A stretch of DNA of 5,455 bases from Candidatus Coatesbacteria bacterium RBG_13_66_14 (GCA_001774505.1 MFAF01000150.1:1-5455), one strand, 5' to 3'; numbered from the stretch's first letter, positions 1-5,313 are shown. Numbers and translations are program-made. The notes: generated from the letters alone by a model not told the origin.

Positions 1-594
1 CGGCCCAACTACATGGTGGAGGGCCTCGGCCCCGAGCACGACCTGGCGTGCTTCATCGGCTACCACAGCCGGGTGGGTCAAACGGACGCCCTGATGGACC
101 ACTCCTACTCCGGCGGCGCCATTTACGAGGTCCGGCTGGACGGTAAGGTCGTGGGTGAGACCGAGCTCAACGCCGCCTACGCCGCCCATTACGGCGTGCC
201 GCTGGGGCTGGTGTCCGGCGACGCCGCCCTGGAGGCCCAGGTGGCCGAGAGCTTCGGCCCGGGCGTCGTCTTCGTCCGGACGAAGGCGGGCATCGGCCGC
301 TTCGCCGCCGCCTGCGAGCACCCCGAAAACGTCTTGGAGCGGCTGCGCGAGGGCGCCCGGCGGGCGGTCCTCACGCGGGAGAAGCTACCGCTTTTCCGTG
401 CCGATAAGCCGTGCACCCTGGAGGTGGACCTCACCGAGACCCAGATGGCCGATCTGCTGGAGCTCTACCCCGGCTTCGAACGGACCGGCGGGCGGCGGAT
501 ACGCGTCACCGCGCCCGAGATGCCCGTTCTCTACCGGGCCTACATGGGGCTGCTCCTGGTCGCCGGTGTGGCCAAGAAGCTCAGGGAAGGGTAA
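1..594 (+). CDS. dppA: M55-family D-aminopeptidase (DppA-like), 5' end cut off by the window
   Basis: This is the C-terminal 197 residues of a zinc-dependent D-aminopeptidase of peptidase family M55, which releases N-terminal D-amino acids from short peptides. The frame is open from base 1, so the gene begins upstream. Family landmarks are visible: the MVEGLG segment, the FIGYHS motif with a histidine at 64-66 that corresponds to a zinc ligand of DppA, and the following DHSYSG motif with a histidine at 100-102 corresponding to the catalytic histidine. Next comes VGETELNAA, whose glutamate at 157-159 is a candidate for a further ligand. The N-terminal part, which in this family carries an Asp-x-Glu zinc motif, is missing, roughly 70 residues by comparison with the usual length of about 270. 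The stop TAA is one base before the next start, so the two genes are probably cotranscribed. The substrate (diet peptides or peptidoglycan turnover) cannot be told from sequence. Confidence 0.88.
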   Translation, partial: RPNYMVEGLGPEHDLACFIGYHSRVGQTDALMDHSYSGGAIYEVRLDGKVVGETELNAAYAAHYGVPLGLVSGDAALEAQVAESFGPGVVFVRTKAGIGRFAAACEHPENVLERLREGARRAVLTREKLPLFRADKPCTLEVDLTETQMADLLELYPGFERTGGRRIRVTAPEMPVLYRAYMGLLLVAGVAKKLREG

Positions 595-595
595 A

Positions 596-1765
596 GTGCG
601 CGCTGCGAGGCCCGTGACGATCGCTTTTTTATTTTTCCTCGCCTGCGGCGACGGGGGGATCGAGGAGCAGGCCGTCCCCGACGCGCTCACCCGTCCCGAG
701 CCCGATCCCGCCCAAATGGAGGCGTGGCGCTGCGCCGGACGCGACTGGACCCACTCCGGCGCTTTTCCCGGCGACGCCTCGGCGCCGCCCGTCGAGTGCT
801 GGCGGCTGGAGACCGGAGGGACGACCTTCGCCTGGCCCGTCGCCGCGCCCGGAATCGTCGTCGTCGCCGACGAGGCGGGACACGTGGTCGCCGCCGATCC
901 CGCCACGGGGGAGGAGCGCTGGCGCGCGGACGTGGGCGAGCCGGTCCGCGGGGCGCCCGCGCTCACAGACGGCTCGGTTTACCTCTCCCTGGGCCGGGGG
1001 GCGGTGGTTTCCCTGGACCGCGTCACGGGGACGGTCCGGTGGCGCGTGGAGCTGGCCGGGCCGTGCGATGTCGGCCCGACGCCTTACGGCAACTTCCTCT
1101 ACGTGCCCGACGAGAGCGGGGCCCTCTTCGCCCTGGACGGCCTCACCGGCGGCGTGGTCTGGGTTTACGCCGCGACGTCCCCCATCCTCGCCCACCCGGC
1201 GGTGGACGAGCGTTGCGTCTACTTCGCCTCCCAGGACGGCATGGTCGGCGCCCTGGATCGGCGCACCGGCGAGGGGGTCTGGTCGGTCAGGGTGGAGGGG
1301 AGGGCCTACGGGGGGGTAACCCTGGCCGGTGGTGCGCTCTACGTCGCCGCCCGCTCGGGACAGCTCGCCGCCCTGGACCCCGCCGACGGCGCCCTCGCGG
1401 CCCAGACTACCCTGGGCCAGCCGCCGGTCGGCCTGCCCGTCGTGACCGGGGGGGTCGTGGTCCTGGCCCACGACGGGGCGAAGGTCGCGGCTCTTTCGGC
1501 CGACGGCTTGACAGAACTTTGGCAGGCCGGTCTCGGCGATTACCCCGGAGGCGGCGCGGCGGTCGTCGGCGGGACGGTCGTCTGCCCCACGTGGTTCGGG
1601 ACCCTGCGCGGGTACAACTTGAACGACGGGACCAAGCTCTGGGAGGTCAAGTTGGGCGGCATGTGCGACGCCCCGCCCGTCTGTGACGACGAGGGCCGGA
1701 TGCTCGTCCTCCGGCGCGACGGCGTGCTCATCTGCTTTAAAATTTCCACGGAGGTGCCGGCGTGA
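596..1765 (+). CDS. Predicted lipoprotein with PQQ/BamB-like beta-propeller repeats
   Basis: The 389-residue product begins with a short lipoprotein signal: Arg2 and Arg5, a hydrophobic core (TIAFLFFLA), and a lipobox LAC with Cys17 as the predicted lipidated residue. I chose GTG at 596 because AGGGAAGGG lies just upstream and because it keeps the arginines of the n-region; GTG at 614 is a weaker alternative. From about residue 85 to the C-terminus there are about seven PQQ-type repeats, seen as ATGEERWRADVG, VTGTVRWRVELA, LTGGVVWVYAA, RTGEGVWSVRVEG, a degenerate ADGALAAQTTLG, DGLTELWQAGLG and NDGTKLWEVKLG. Their spacing fits a seven- or eight-bladed beta-propeller. Similar folds occur in BamB, the outer-membrane assembly lipoprotein, and in PQQ dehydrogenases; no dehydrogenase cofactor residues are evident, so a scaffold role is more likely. 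Cys46 and Cys68 in the linker might form a disulfide. The true partner is unknown. Confidence 0.85.
   Translation: MRAARPVTIAFLFFLACGDGGIEEQAVPDALTRPEPDPAQMEAWRCAGRDWTHSGAFPGDASAPPVECWRLETGGTTFAWPVAAPGIVVVADEAGHVVAADPATGEERWRADVGEPVRGAPALTDGSVYLSLGRGAVVSLDRVTGTVRWRVELAGPCDVGPTPYGNFLYVPDESGALFALDGLTGGVVWVYAATSPILAHPAVDERCVYFASQDGMVGALDRRTGEGVWSVRVEGRAYGGVTLAGGALYVAARSGQLAALDPADGALAAQTTLGQPPVGLPVVTGGVVVLAHDGAKVAALSADGLTELWQAGLGDYPGGGAAVVGGTVVCPTWFGTLRGYNLNDGTKLWEVKLGGMCDAPPVCDDEGRMLVLRRDGVLICFKISTEVPA
1750..1755 (+). promoter_or_regulatory. Ribosome binding site for the cytidine deaminase gene
   Basis: GGAGGT lies inside the end of the lipoprotein gene, six bases before GTG 1762. It fixes the start of the deaminase at the GTGA overlap and points to translational coupling of the two genes. 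Confidence 0.7.
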
Positions 1766-2169
1766 GCCCCGAGGAGCTGCTGGCGAGGGCCGCGGAGGCC
1801 CGTGGCCTGGCCCGCGCCCCCTATTCCGGGTACGCGGTGGGGGCCGCGGTGCTCTCGGCCGACGGCCGGGTGTTCACCGGAGCGAACGTGGAGAACGCGG
1901 CCTACGGGGAATCCCTCTGCGCCGAGCGCAACGCCGCCGGTAGCGCCGTCTCCGCGGGGGCTCTGCCCATCACGGCCTGCGCCGTGGTCGCCGGGCGGAC
2001 GGGCTCCCCGCCGCGGGGCGTCTGGCCATGCGGCGCCTGCCGCCAGTTCCTCTTCGAGCTGGGAGGCGGCGGCCTCTTGGTCTATACTTTGGCCGACGAC
2101 GGGTCGGTGGCTTCGGCCCGACTGGCCGATCTCCTGCCGTTTCCATTCGGGCGGGATCAACTGGAATAA
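1762..2169 (+). CDS. cdd: Cytidine deaminase
   Basis: This is a 135-residue homotetrameric-type cytidine deaminase, which hydrolyses cytidine or deoxycytidine to uridine or deoxyuridine in pyrimidine salvage in the cytoplasm. The zinc site is complete: Cys53 and the proton-shuttling Glu55 in the CAERNA motif, and Cys90 and Cys93 in PCGACRQ. The substrate-side motif TGANVENAAYG (residues 39-49) and the C-terminal LLPFPFG are also as expected. The length matches the family (about 130-140). The GTG start overlaps the stop of the upstream lipoprotein gene (GTGA) and has a good GGAGGT site, so the two are translationally coupled. The pairing with a D-aminopeptidase and a lipoprotein has no obvious pathway logic and may only reflect a housekeeping operon. 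The sigma factor gene follows after 20 bases. Confidence 0.95.
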   Translation: MSPEELLARAAEARGLARAPYSGYAVGAAVLSADGRVFTGANVENAAYGESLCAERNAAGSAVSAGALPITACAVVAGRTGSPPRGVWPCGACRQFLFELGGGGLLVYTLADDGSVASARLADLLPFPFGRDQLE

Positions 2170-2171
2170 AA

Positions 2172-2197
2172 GGAACCCCACCGACCCTCATGGCGTA
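2172..2197 (+). promoter_or_regulatory. Candidate ECF-type promoter P1 (sigma factor gene)
   Basis: GGAAC at 2172-2176 and CGTA at 2194-2197 are separated by 17 bases. This resembles the known ECF pattern with AAC in the -35 and CGT in the -10 element (for example B. subtilis SigW, TGAAAC-N16-CGTA). The same geometry recurs at P2 and P3. It overlaps the ATG at 2190, so transcripts from it would have to use a start at 2205 or 2271. Confidence 0.4.
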
Positions 2198-2855
2198 TCA
2201 AGGGATGAAAGAGGACCCCGACCGGGGTGTGTCGAGGCGGGGGAACGACTCCGCCGCGGAGGGGGACGACGTGGAGCGTGCGCTGACGGTGAGCTCCAGC
2301 GAGCGGGAGGCTTACGATGCCTTCGTGGAGGAGCACGCCCAGGAGGTCTACAACATCGCCATGGTCCTCACCGGGGACCGCTTCCGGGCCGACGAGCTGG
2401 CCCAGGAGGCATTCCTGAAGCTCTACCGCTCCCTCCGGCACTTCGACCCCGACCGCTCGCTCCGGAACTGGCTCTACACGGTGCTCAAGAACCTCTACAT
2501 AGATTCCTGGCGCCGCGAGAACCGCATGAAAACCAGCAGCATAGACGAGCCGGTATCCCTGGGCGGCGGTTCCTCGGTCCCCTTCCAGCTCGAGAGTCCC
2601 GAACCGGACCCCGAACGGGCCGTCGGGTCCAACGAGGTGGCGGTGATAGTGCGGGACGCCGTCAGCCGCCTGCCCAAGAAGTACTCCATGGCCGTCGCCC
2701 TGTGCGACCTGGAGGGGCTCACCTACGAGGAAATCTCCGAGGTGATGGAATGCTCGATCGGGACGGTCCGCTCGCGCATCCACCGCGGACGCAAGCTCCT
2801 CCGCGAGCGCCTGGCCCACGTGGCGCCACAGCTCCTGGGCTACACGCCCGCGTGA
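2190..2855 (+). CDS. ECF-family RNA polymerase sigma factor (RpoE-like)
   Basis: The 221-residue product is a group 4 (ECF) sigma factor that directs RNA polymerase to promoters with -35 AAC and -10 CGT type elements. Sigma region 2 spans about residues 41-112, with the core-binding helix DELAQEAFLKLYRSL and the -10-recognising segment RNWLYTVLKNLYIDSWRREN. A Pro/Ser/Glu-rich linker follows (about 113-152). Region 4 spans about 154-208, with LPKKYSMAVALCDLEGLTYE and the DNA-binding helix GTVRSRIHRGRKLLRE. There is no C-terminal extension. The start is uncertain. ATG 2190 is chosen because codon positions from 2190 to 2270 show the GC bias of coding sequence (third position about 85 percent GC, second about half), but it lacks a well-placed ribosome site. 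GTG 2271 has GGAGG at an ideal 8-base spacing and would remove 27 charged residues outside region 2. The downstream anti-sigma and RseB-like genes make it an envelope-stress regulator. Confidence 0.93.
   Translation: MAYQGMKEDPDRGVSRRGNDSAAEGDDVERALTVSSSEREAYDAFVEEHAQEVYNIAMVLTGDRFRADELAQEAFLKLYRSLRHFDPDRSLRNWLYTVLKNLYIDSWRRENRMKTSSIDEPVSLGGGSSVPFQLESPEPDPERAVGSNEVAVIVRDAVSRLPKKYSMAVALCDLEGLTYEEISEVMECSIGTVRSRIHRGRKLLRERLAHVAPQLLGYTPA
2258..2262 (+). promoter_or_regulatory. Strong ribosome binding site pointing to an internal sigma start
   Basis: GGAGG is followed by 8 bases and then GTG 2271, in frame with the sigma factor. Translation from here gives a typical compact ECF protein of 194 residues, beginning 14 residues before the AYDAFVEEH start of region 2. 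It would be the natural start for a transcript made from P1. Confidence 0.45.
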
Positions 2856-2864
2856 AGGGGCGGG

Positions 2865-2972
2865 GTGGAGTTGTCGGGTGATCATTTCGAGCAGGTGATA
2901 ACCGAATGTTGGAGGAGCCGGGGAGGACGTTTCGAGAACGAAACAACTTCTTGGGCCGCGGGTGGAATGTAA
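2865..2972 (+). other. Possible 35-codon ORF resembling a broken anti-sigma gene start
   Basis: GTG 2865 lies nine bases after the sigma stop codon, with AAGGGG just upstream, which is exactly where an anti-sigma gene would be expected. The product begins MELSGDHFEQVITECW. The GDHFEQ stretch recurs as CDHFEQ just upstream of the real anti-sigma gene, and Cys-x-x-Phe-Glu is typical of the first residues of zf-HC2 anti-sigma factors. The frame stops at TAA 2970-2972 without the His-x3-Cys-x2-Cys part. It may be a leader peptide, a decayed start or chance. Confidence 0.25.
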
Positions 2973-2981
2973 CCGATCTAG

Positions 2982-3008
2982 TGAAACGGAAACGATTCCC
3001 GGAGCGTA
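2982..3008 (+). promoter_or_regulatory. Candidate ECF-type promoter P2 (anti-sigma gene)
   Basis: TGAAAC at 2982-2987 is followed by 17 bases and CGTA at 3005-3008. This is close to the classical SigW-type consensus (TGAAAC-N16-CGTA), with the same 17-base spacing as P1 and P3. Transcription would start near 3015-3017 and run through the 77-bp repeats into the anti-sigma gene. Confidence 0.45.
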
Positions 3009-3035
3009 ACCCCCACCGGTGGCACCGAGGCTAGA

Positions 3036-3189
3036 ACGACCGAGAGCGGGTGACTGGTGGAATTATCGAGCATGTGCGTGTATTCAACCTCACCGGGGAA
3101 ACCGGGCATCGTACGACCGAGAGCGGGTAACCTGTGACCATTTCGAGCAGATGCGGGTATCCGCCTTCAACGACAAGACTGGACATCGA
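3036..3189. repeat. 77-bp tandem repeat, two copies
   Basis: Copy A is 3036-3112 and copy B is 3113-3189. Aligned without gaps they match at 54 of 77 positions, with the first 16 bases (ACGACCGAGAGCGGGT) identical. A third copy starts at 3190 (ACGAC), but its similarity fades at the anti-sigma start codon six bases on. Read in the phase of the anti-sigma gene, copy B gives ERVTCDHFEQMRV...TGHRTT. The equivalent phase of copy A gives ERVTGGIIEHVRV...TGHRTT. Since 77 is not a multiple of three, the two peptides are in different frames. Confidence 0.75.
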
Positions 3190-3195
3190 ACGACT

Positions 3196-3954
3196 ATGAG
3201 ATGCTGGCGCGCCAAAGGCCTTTTTTCGGCTTACATGGACAACGAGCTGCGGGGGCGCGAGCTTGACGCCTTCTCCGCGCACCTGGACGGGTGCCCCGAC
3301 TGCCGGCGCGAGCTCGCCGAGCTGCGGGTGCTCAAGGAGGCCGTCGGCTCGGTAAGCTACCGGCTCCCCGCAGGTTTCCACGAGGCCGTACATTCCCACT
3401 CGCGCCTCGCGGACCTGGTGACCGAGCGTTTCCGGTCGCGCAGCGAGGCCCGCTCGGCCAGGCCCAACATGCGGCTGGTCCTGGTGGCCGCCTCCGTGGT
3501 CATCATCGCAGTCGGCGTGGGGCTCCTCGGCCTGAACAACCTGACGGGGGCCCCGTCGCTGAAAATCCTCGATCTGCCCACGGTCGGCGACCGCGTGACC
3601 GAGTCGTCGCCGACGCCCGCCGCCGAGCTCGAGGGCGAGCGGGGCGAGGTGGCCGAAGCGGTGGCGGAGACGGTGCGCAAGGAGAGCGGTCCCGAGACCT
3701 ACCTCAGCGAGCACCTGGCCGCGGCCGAGGTGTCCCAGAGCTCCACCGAGGAGCTTTCCCGCCACGTCCTCGCCGACGAGGCGCTCAGCCGCGCCGCAGA
3801 CATTCCCGTCGAGATTTCCACCGGCGCCCGCTTCTCCCTCGTAAGCGCCGGCTCCCCCATCCCGGACGACGTCGCCGGTCTGCCGAGCCTGCCCGCGGGT
3901 GACGCCGCGGAAGCGGACGCCGAGCCCCCGGTTGAGGAAAGTATCGGGGAGTAG
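3196..3954 (+). CDS. Membrane-bound zinc-finger (zf-HC2) anti-sigma factor
   Basis: The 252-residue product is a single-pass inner-membrane anti-sigma factor expected to hold the upstream ECF sigma factor inactive. Residues 1-50 form the zinc-associated anti-sigma domain, with ligands Cys3, His29, Cys33 and Cys36 (HLDGCPDC) and the typical FSAYMDNEL helix. One membrane segment follows at about 94-113 (LVLVAASVVIIAVGVGLLGL). The remaining 139 residues, expected in the periplasm, are acidic and low in complexity, and could be where the RseB-like protein binds and where regulated cleavage begins. ATG 3196 is chosen because MRC-x-x-x places the first zinc ligand as in the family; its ribosome site is poor. 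ATG 3151 and GTG 3019 are in-frame alternatives, and the former would add a short MRVSAFND-type extension. It pairs with the sigma factor upstream and the RseB-like gene downstream. Confidence 0.88.
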   Translation: MRCWRAKGLFSAYMDNELRGRELDAFSAHLDGCPDCRRELAELRVLKEAVGSVSYRLPAGFHEAVHSHSRLADLVTERFRSRSEARSARPNMRLVLVAASVVIIAVGVGLLGLNNLTGAPSLKILDLPTVGDRVTESSPTPAAELEGERGEVAEAVAETVRKESGPETYLSEHLAAAEVSQSSTEELSRHVLADEALSRAADIPVEISTGARFSLVSAGSPIPDDVAGLPSLPAGDAAEADAEPPVEESIGE

Positions 3955-3976
3955 GACTACCTTCGACTTCGACCGA

Positions 3977-4001
3977 CGCCGGGTTGCGCCCCGGCGCTTT
4001 T
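3977..4001 (+). terminator. Hairpin terminator after the anti-sigma gene
   Basis: CGCCGGG (3977-3983) and CCCGGCG (3990-3996) form a perfect 7-bp GC stem with a 6-base loop, followed by CTTTT. The T-run is short, so it may act as a partial terminator. It sits 22 bases after the anti-sigma stop and before the promoter candidate P3. Confidence 0.55.
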
Positions 4002-4013
4002 ATCGTAAAATCC

Positions 4014-4039
4014 AGAACTAACCACCACCTTCCTGCGTA
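4014..4039 (+). promoter_or_regulatory. Candidate ECF-type promoter P3 (RseB-like gene)
   Basis: AGAAC at 4014-4018 and CGTA at 4036-4039 are separated by 17 bases, the same arrangement as P1 and P2. The predicted transcription start is near 4046-4048, giving a leader of only a few bases before ATG 4054. This fits the absence of a clear ribosome binding site there. Confidence 0.4.
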
Positions 4040-4053
4040 ATAGTAAGCGAATC

Positions 4054-5049
4054 ATGTCACGCAAGCTCACGTTACTGGTCCTTCTCATCGGCGCCGCGGC
4101 CCTGGCCGAAACGGCGCTGGACGTGCTCACCCAGGCGCTCGTGGCCGAGCCGGCCGTGGAGAATTACGTCGGCGAGAAGACGATAATCCTCTACAACGGC
4201 GCCCAGGCCGAGGCGATGGAGGTGCGCGTGAGCTTCGAGGCCGGCGGCGCGACGCGCACCGATTATCTCTCGCCGCCCGCCATGCGCGAACGGGTCGTCA
4301 TAGACGACGGCGAGGATCTCTACTCCTACGACCCGCGCCTCGAGGTCACCGTCCACTCCGACTCACCGCAGATGCTGGACGACCGCCTGAGCGACACCGA
4401 GCGCAGGGACCTCATCGCCGACAACTACATCCTCGAGCTCGAGTCGAACCACACCGTGGCGGGGCGCGACGCCTTCCAGGTCGAGATAACCTCGCGTCAC
4501 AACGCCACGCCCCACCGCATCCTCTGGATAGATTCCCAGAACTACCTCGTGCTGCAGAGCCGGGAGGAGTGCAACGATTCGGCCGCCAACACCGGTTTCT
4601 CCTGGATCGAGTTCGACGTGGAGTTCTCCCCCGATTACTTCTCCAGGGGCCAGTTCACGGGCACGGTGGTCGAGGAGGCCGTGCCGGTCAGCAAATCCGC
4701 CCGGAACCAGCTCCCCGAGGAGCTGGGATTCGTGCCCGTCGTTCCCGACGAGCTCCCCGGCGGTTTCATCCTGGTCGAGACCAGACTGGGTTACCGGGCC
4801 AACGGCCAGTACGCCGCGCACCTGTCCTACACCGACGGTCTCGAGGGGCTCTCGGTTTTCGAGGAGGCGCTGGAGGGAAGCCTGATGGGGCAGGAGATAG
4901 CCCTGGGCGAGACGAAGGCGCGCCTCTCCAAGAGCGCCAACTACTCCGTGCTCCAGTGGCGGGCCGGGGACATCACCTTCACCCTGGTCGGCCAGCTCAC
5001 CAACTACGGCCTCTACCAGGTCGCCGCCTATTTCGTGACCGGGAAGTGA
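4054..5049 (+). CDS. MucB/RseB-family periplasmic sigma-E regulator
   Basis: The 331-residue product starts with a Sec signal peptide (Arg3-Lys4, hydrophobic LTLLVLLIGAAA, cleavage likely after ALA at residue 18), so it should be periplasmic. The N-terminal domain (about 20-200) looks like the LolA/LppX-type half-barrel of MucB/RseB. It includes YVGEKTIILYNG, a DYLSPPAMRERVVIDDGEDL stretch typical of lipoprotein-binding domains of this group, and the H-R-I-L-W-I-D pattern seen before the last strands. The C-terminal domain (about 220-331) has PDELPGGF and HLSYTDGLEGLSVFEEA, close to the PEGF...YSDGLxxxSVF signature of the RseB C-terminal domain. In RpoE systems this protein binds the periplasmic part of RseA and shields it from protease until lipid or lipopolysaccharide signals appear. 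It may have its own promoter (P3) and is followed by a terminator. No rseC or protease gene follows here. Confidence 0.8.
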   Translation: MSRKLTLLVLLIGAAALAETALDVLTQALVAEPAVENYVGEKTIILYNGAQAEAMEVRVSFEAGGATRTDYLSPPAMRERVVIDDGEDLYSYDPRLEVTVHSDSPQMLDDRLSDTERRDLIADNYILELESNHTVAGRDAFQVEITSRHNATPHRILWIDSQNYLVLQSREECNDSAANTGFSWIEFDVEFSPDYFSRGQFTGTVVEEAVPVSKSARNQLPEELGFVPVVPDELPGGFILVETRLGYRANGQYAAHLSYTDGLEGLSVFEEALEGSLMGQEIALGETKARLSKSANYSVLQWRAGDITFTLVGQLTNYGLYQVAAYFVTGK

Positions 5050-5116
5050 GTCGGGCGGTCGTCGGGTGGACGTGGGCGGTCATGCGGTTTCGAGCGTTCG
5101 ATTCGTAAACTCAGGT

Positions 5117-5141
5117 GGCGGGTTTAAAACCCGCCCCTTTT
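5117..5141 (+). terminator. Likely terminator of the RseB-like gene
   Basis: GGCGGGTTT (5117-5125) and AAACCCGCC (5127-5135) form a 9-bp perfect inverted repeat with one central base; the AT part would open into the loop. CCTTTT follows. It lies 68 bases after the stop codon. It belongs to the same family of GGCGGG palindromes as those downstream, so a repeat element may have been co-opted as terminator. Confidence 0.6.
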
Positions 5142-5169
5142 AGTGAGGTGTGAATCGCGTGTTACCCTC

Positions 5170-5223
5170 GTAGGGGCCGACCTTTAGGTCGGCCCGAGGG
5201 CGACCACGGAGGGTCGCCCCTAC
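5170..5223. repeat. Composite palindromic element with GTAGGGG/CCCCTAC ends
   Basis: The outer arms GTAGGGG (5170-5176) and CCCCTAC (5217-5223) are inverted copies. They enclose two adjacent perfect hairpins: GGGCCGACC-TTTA-GGTCGGCCC (5174-5195) and GGGCGACC-ACGGAG-GGTCGCCC (5198-5219). The outer arms overlap the stems, so either two hairpins or a longer closed structure could form. This looks like a mobile or dispersed intergenic palindrome of the REP/BIME kind. Confidence 0.7.
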
Positions 5224-5245
5224 TTCATCTCCGGGGGTGAGGGGT

Positions 5246-5275
5246 AAAAAAATGGCGGGGACTAAAGTCCCCGCC
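5246..5275 (-). terminator. Palindromic repeat acting as a possible - strand terminator
   Basis: GGCGGGGACT (5254-5263) and AGTCCCCGCC (5266-5275) form a 10-bp perfect stem with a 2-base loop. Seven A residues at 5246-5252 become a seven-U run on the - strand transcript, giving a textbook intrinsic terminator for leftward transcription. CCTACA follows on the + side, as in other members of the repeat family. Confidence 0.55.
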
Positions 5276-5283
5276 CTACATTT

Positions 5284-5313
5284 GGGCGCACGGGTGTGGA
5301 TACCCGCCCCTAC
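5284..5313. repeat. Degenerate palindromic repeat ending in CCCCTAC
   Basis: CGGGT (5291-5295) and ACCCG (5302-5306) form a short stem around GTGGAT. The element ends with CCCCTAC (5307-5313), the same end as the composite element, but the left arm GGGCGCA (5284-5290) is an imperfect partner. It looks like a decayed member of the same family. Confidence 0.45.

Larger units (their letters stand above)
2856..3195 (+). other. 340-bp sigma/anti-sigma spacer
   Basis: This gap is long for a sigma/anti-sigma pair and is visibly less GC-rich than the genes. It holds a possible 35-codon ORF (2865-2972), a hairpin GTTTCG-AGAA-CGAAAC (2929-2944), a candidate promoter (2982-3008), a 10-base palindrome CCACCGGTGG (3013-3022) and two copies of a 77-bp tandem repeat (3036-3189). 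An open frame in phase with the anti-sigma gene runs back to GTG 3019, but codon third positions lose their GC bias upstream of 3196, so I do not count it as part of the protein. Confidence 0.6.

Noticed and set aside
724..1686. Long + strand frame inside the lipoprotein gene, rich in Arg and Gly
   Set aside because: It is a shadow of the GC-rich lipoprotein gene in another frame. The protein is low-complexity Arg/Gly/Pro, while the other frame gives clear PQQ repeats.
2157..2885. 242-codon - strand frame antisense to the sigma factor
   Set aside because: It mirrors the sigma gene's codon bias. The + strand protein has complete sigma regions 2 and 4, and the antisense product shows no family features.
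2929..2944. Inverted repeat GTTTCG-AGAA-CGAAAC as an operator or terminator
   Set aside because: A 6-bp stem with no T-run is too weak to call a terminator, and no partner site or regulator points to an operator.
3013..3022. Palindrome CCACCGGTGG as a regulator site
   Set aside because: A single 10-base palindrome is expected by chance in GC-rich DNA, and no second copy is present.
3036..3189. CRISPR array
   Set aside because: There are only two adjacent units of 77 bp at 70 percent identity, with no short identical repeats separated by unique spacers.
3019..3195. N-terminal extension of the anti-sigma factor from GTG 3019
   Set aside because: The frame is open, but third-position GC bias disappears, the stretch crosses the 77-bp repeat, and family members begin with Met-x-Cys as at 3196. 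Kept only as an alternative.
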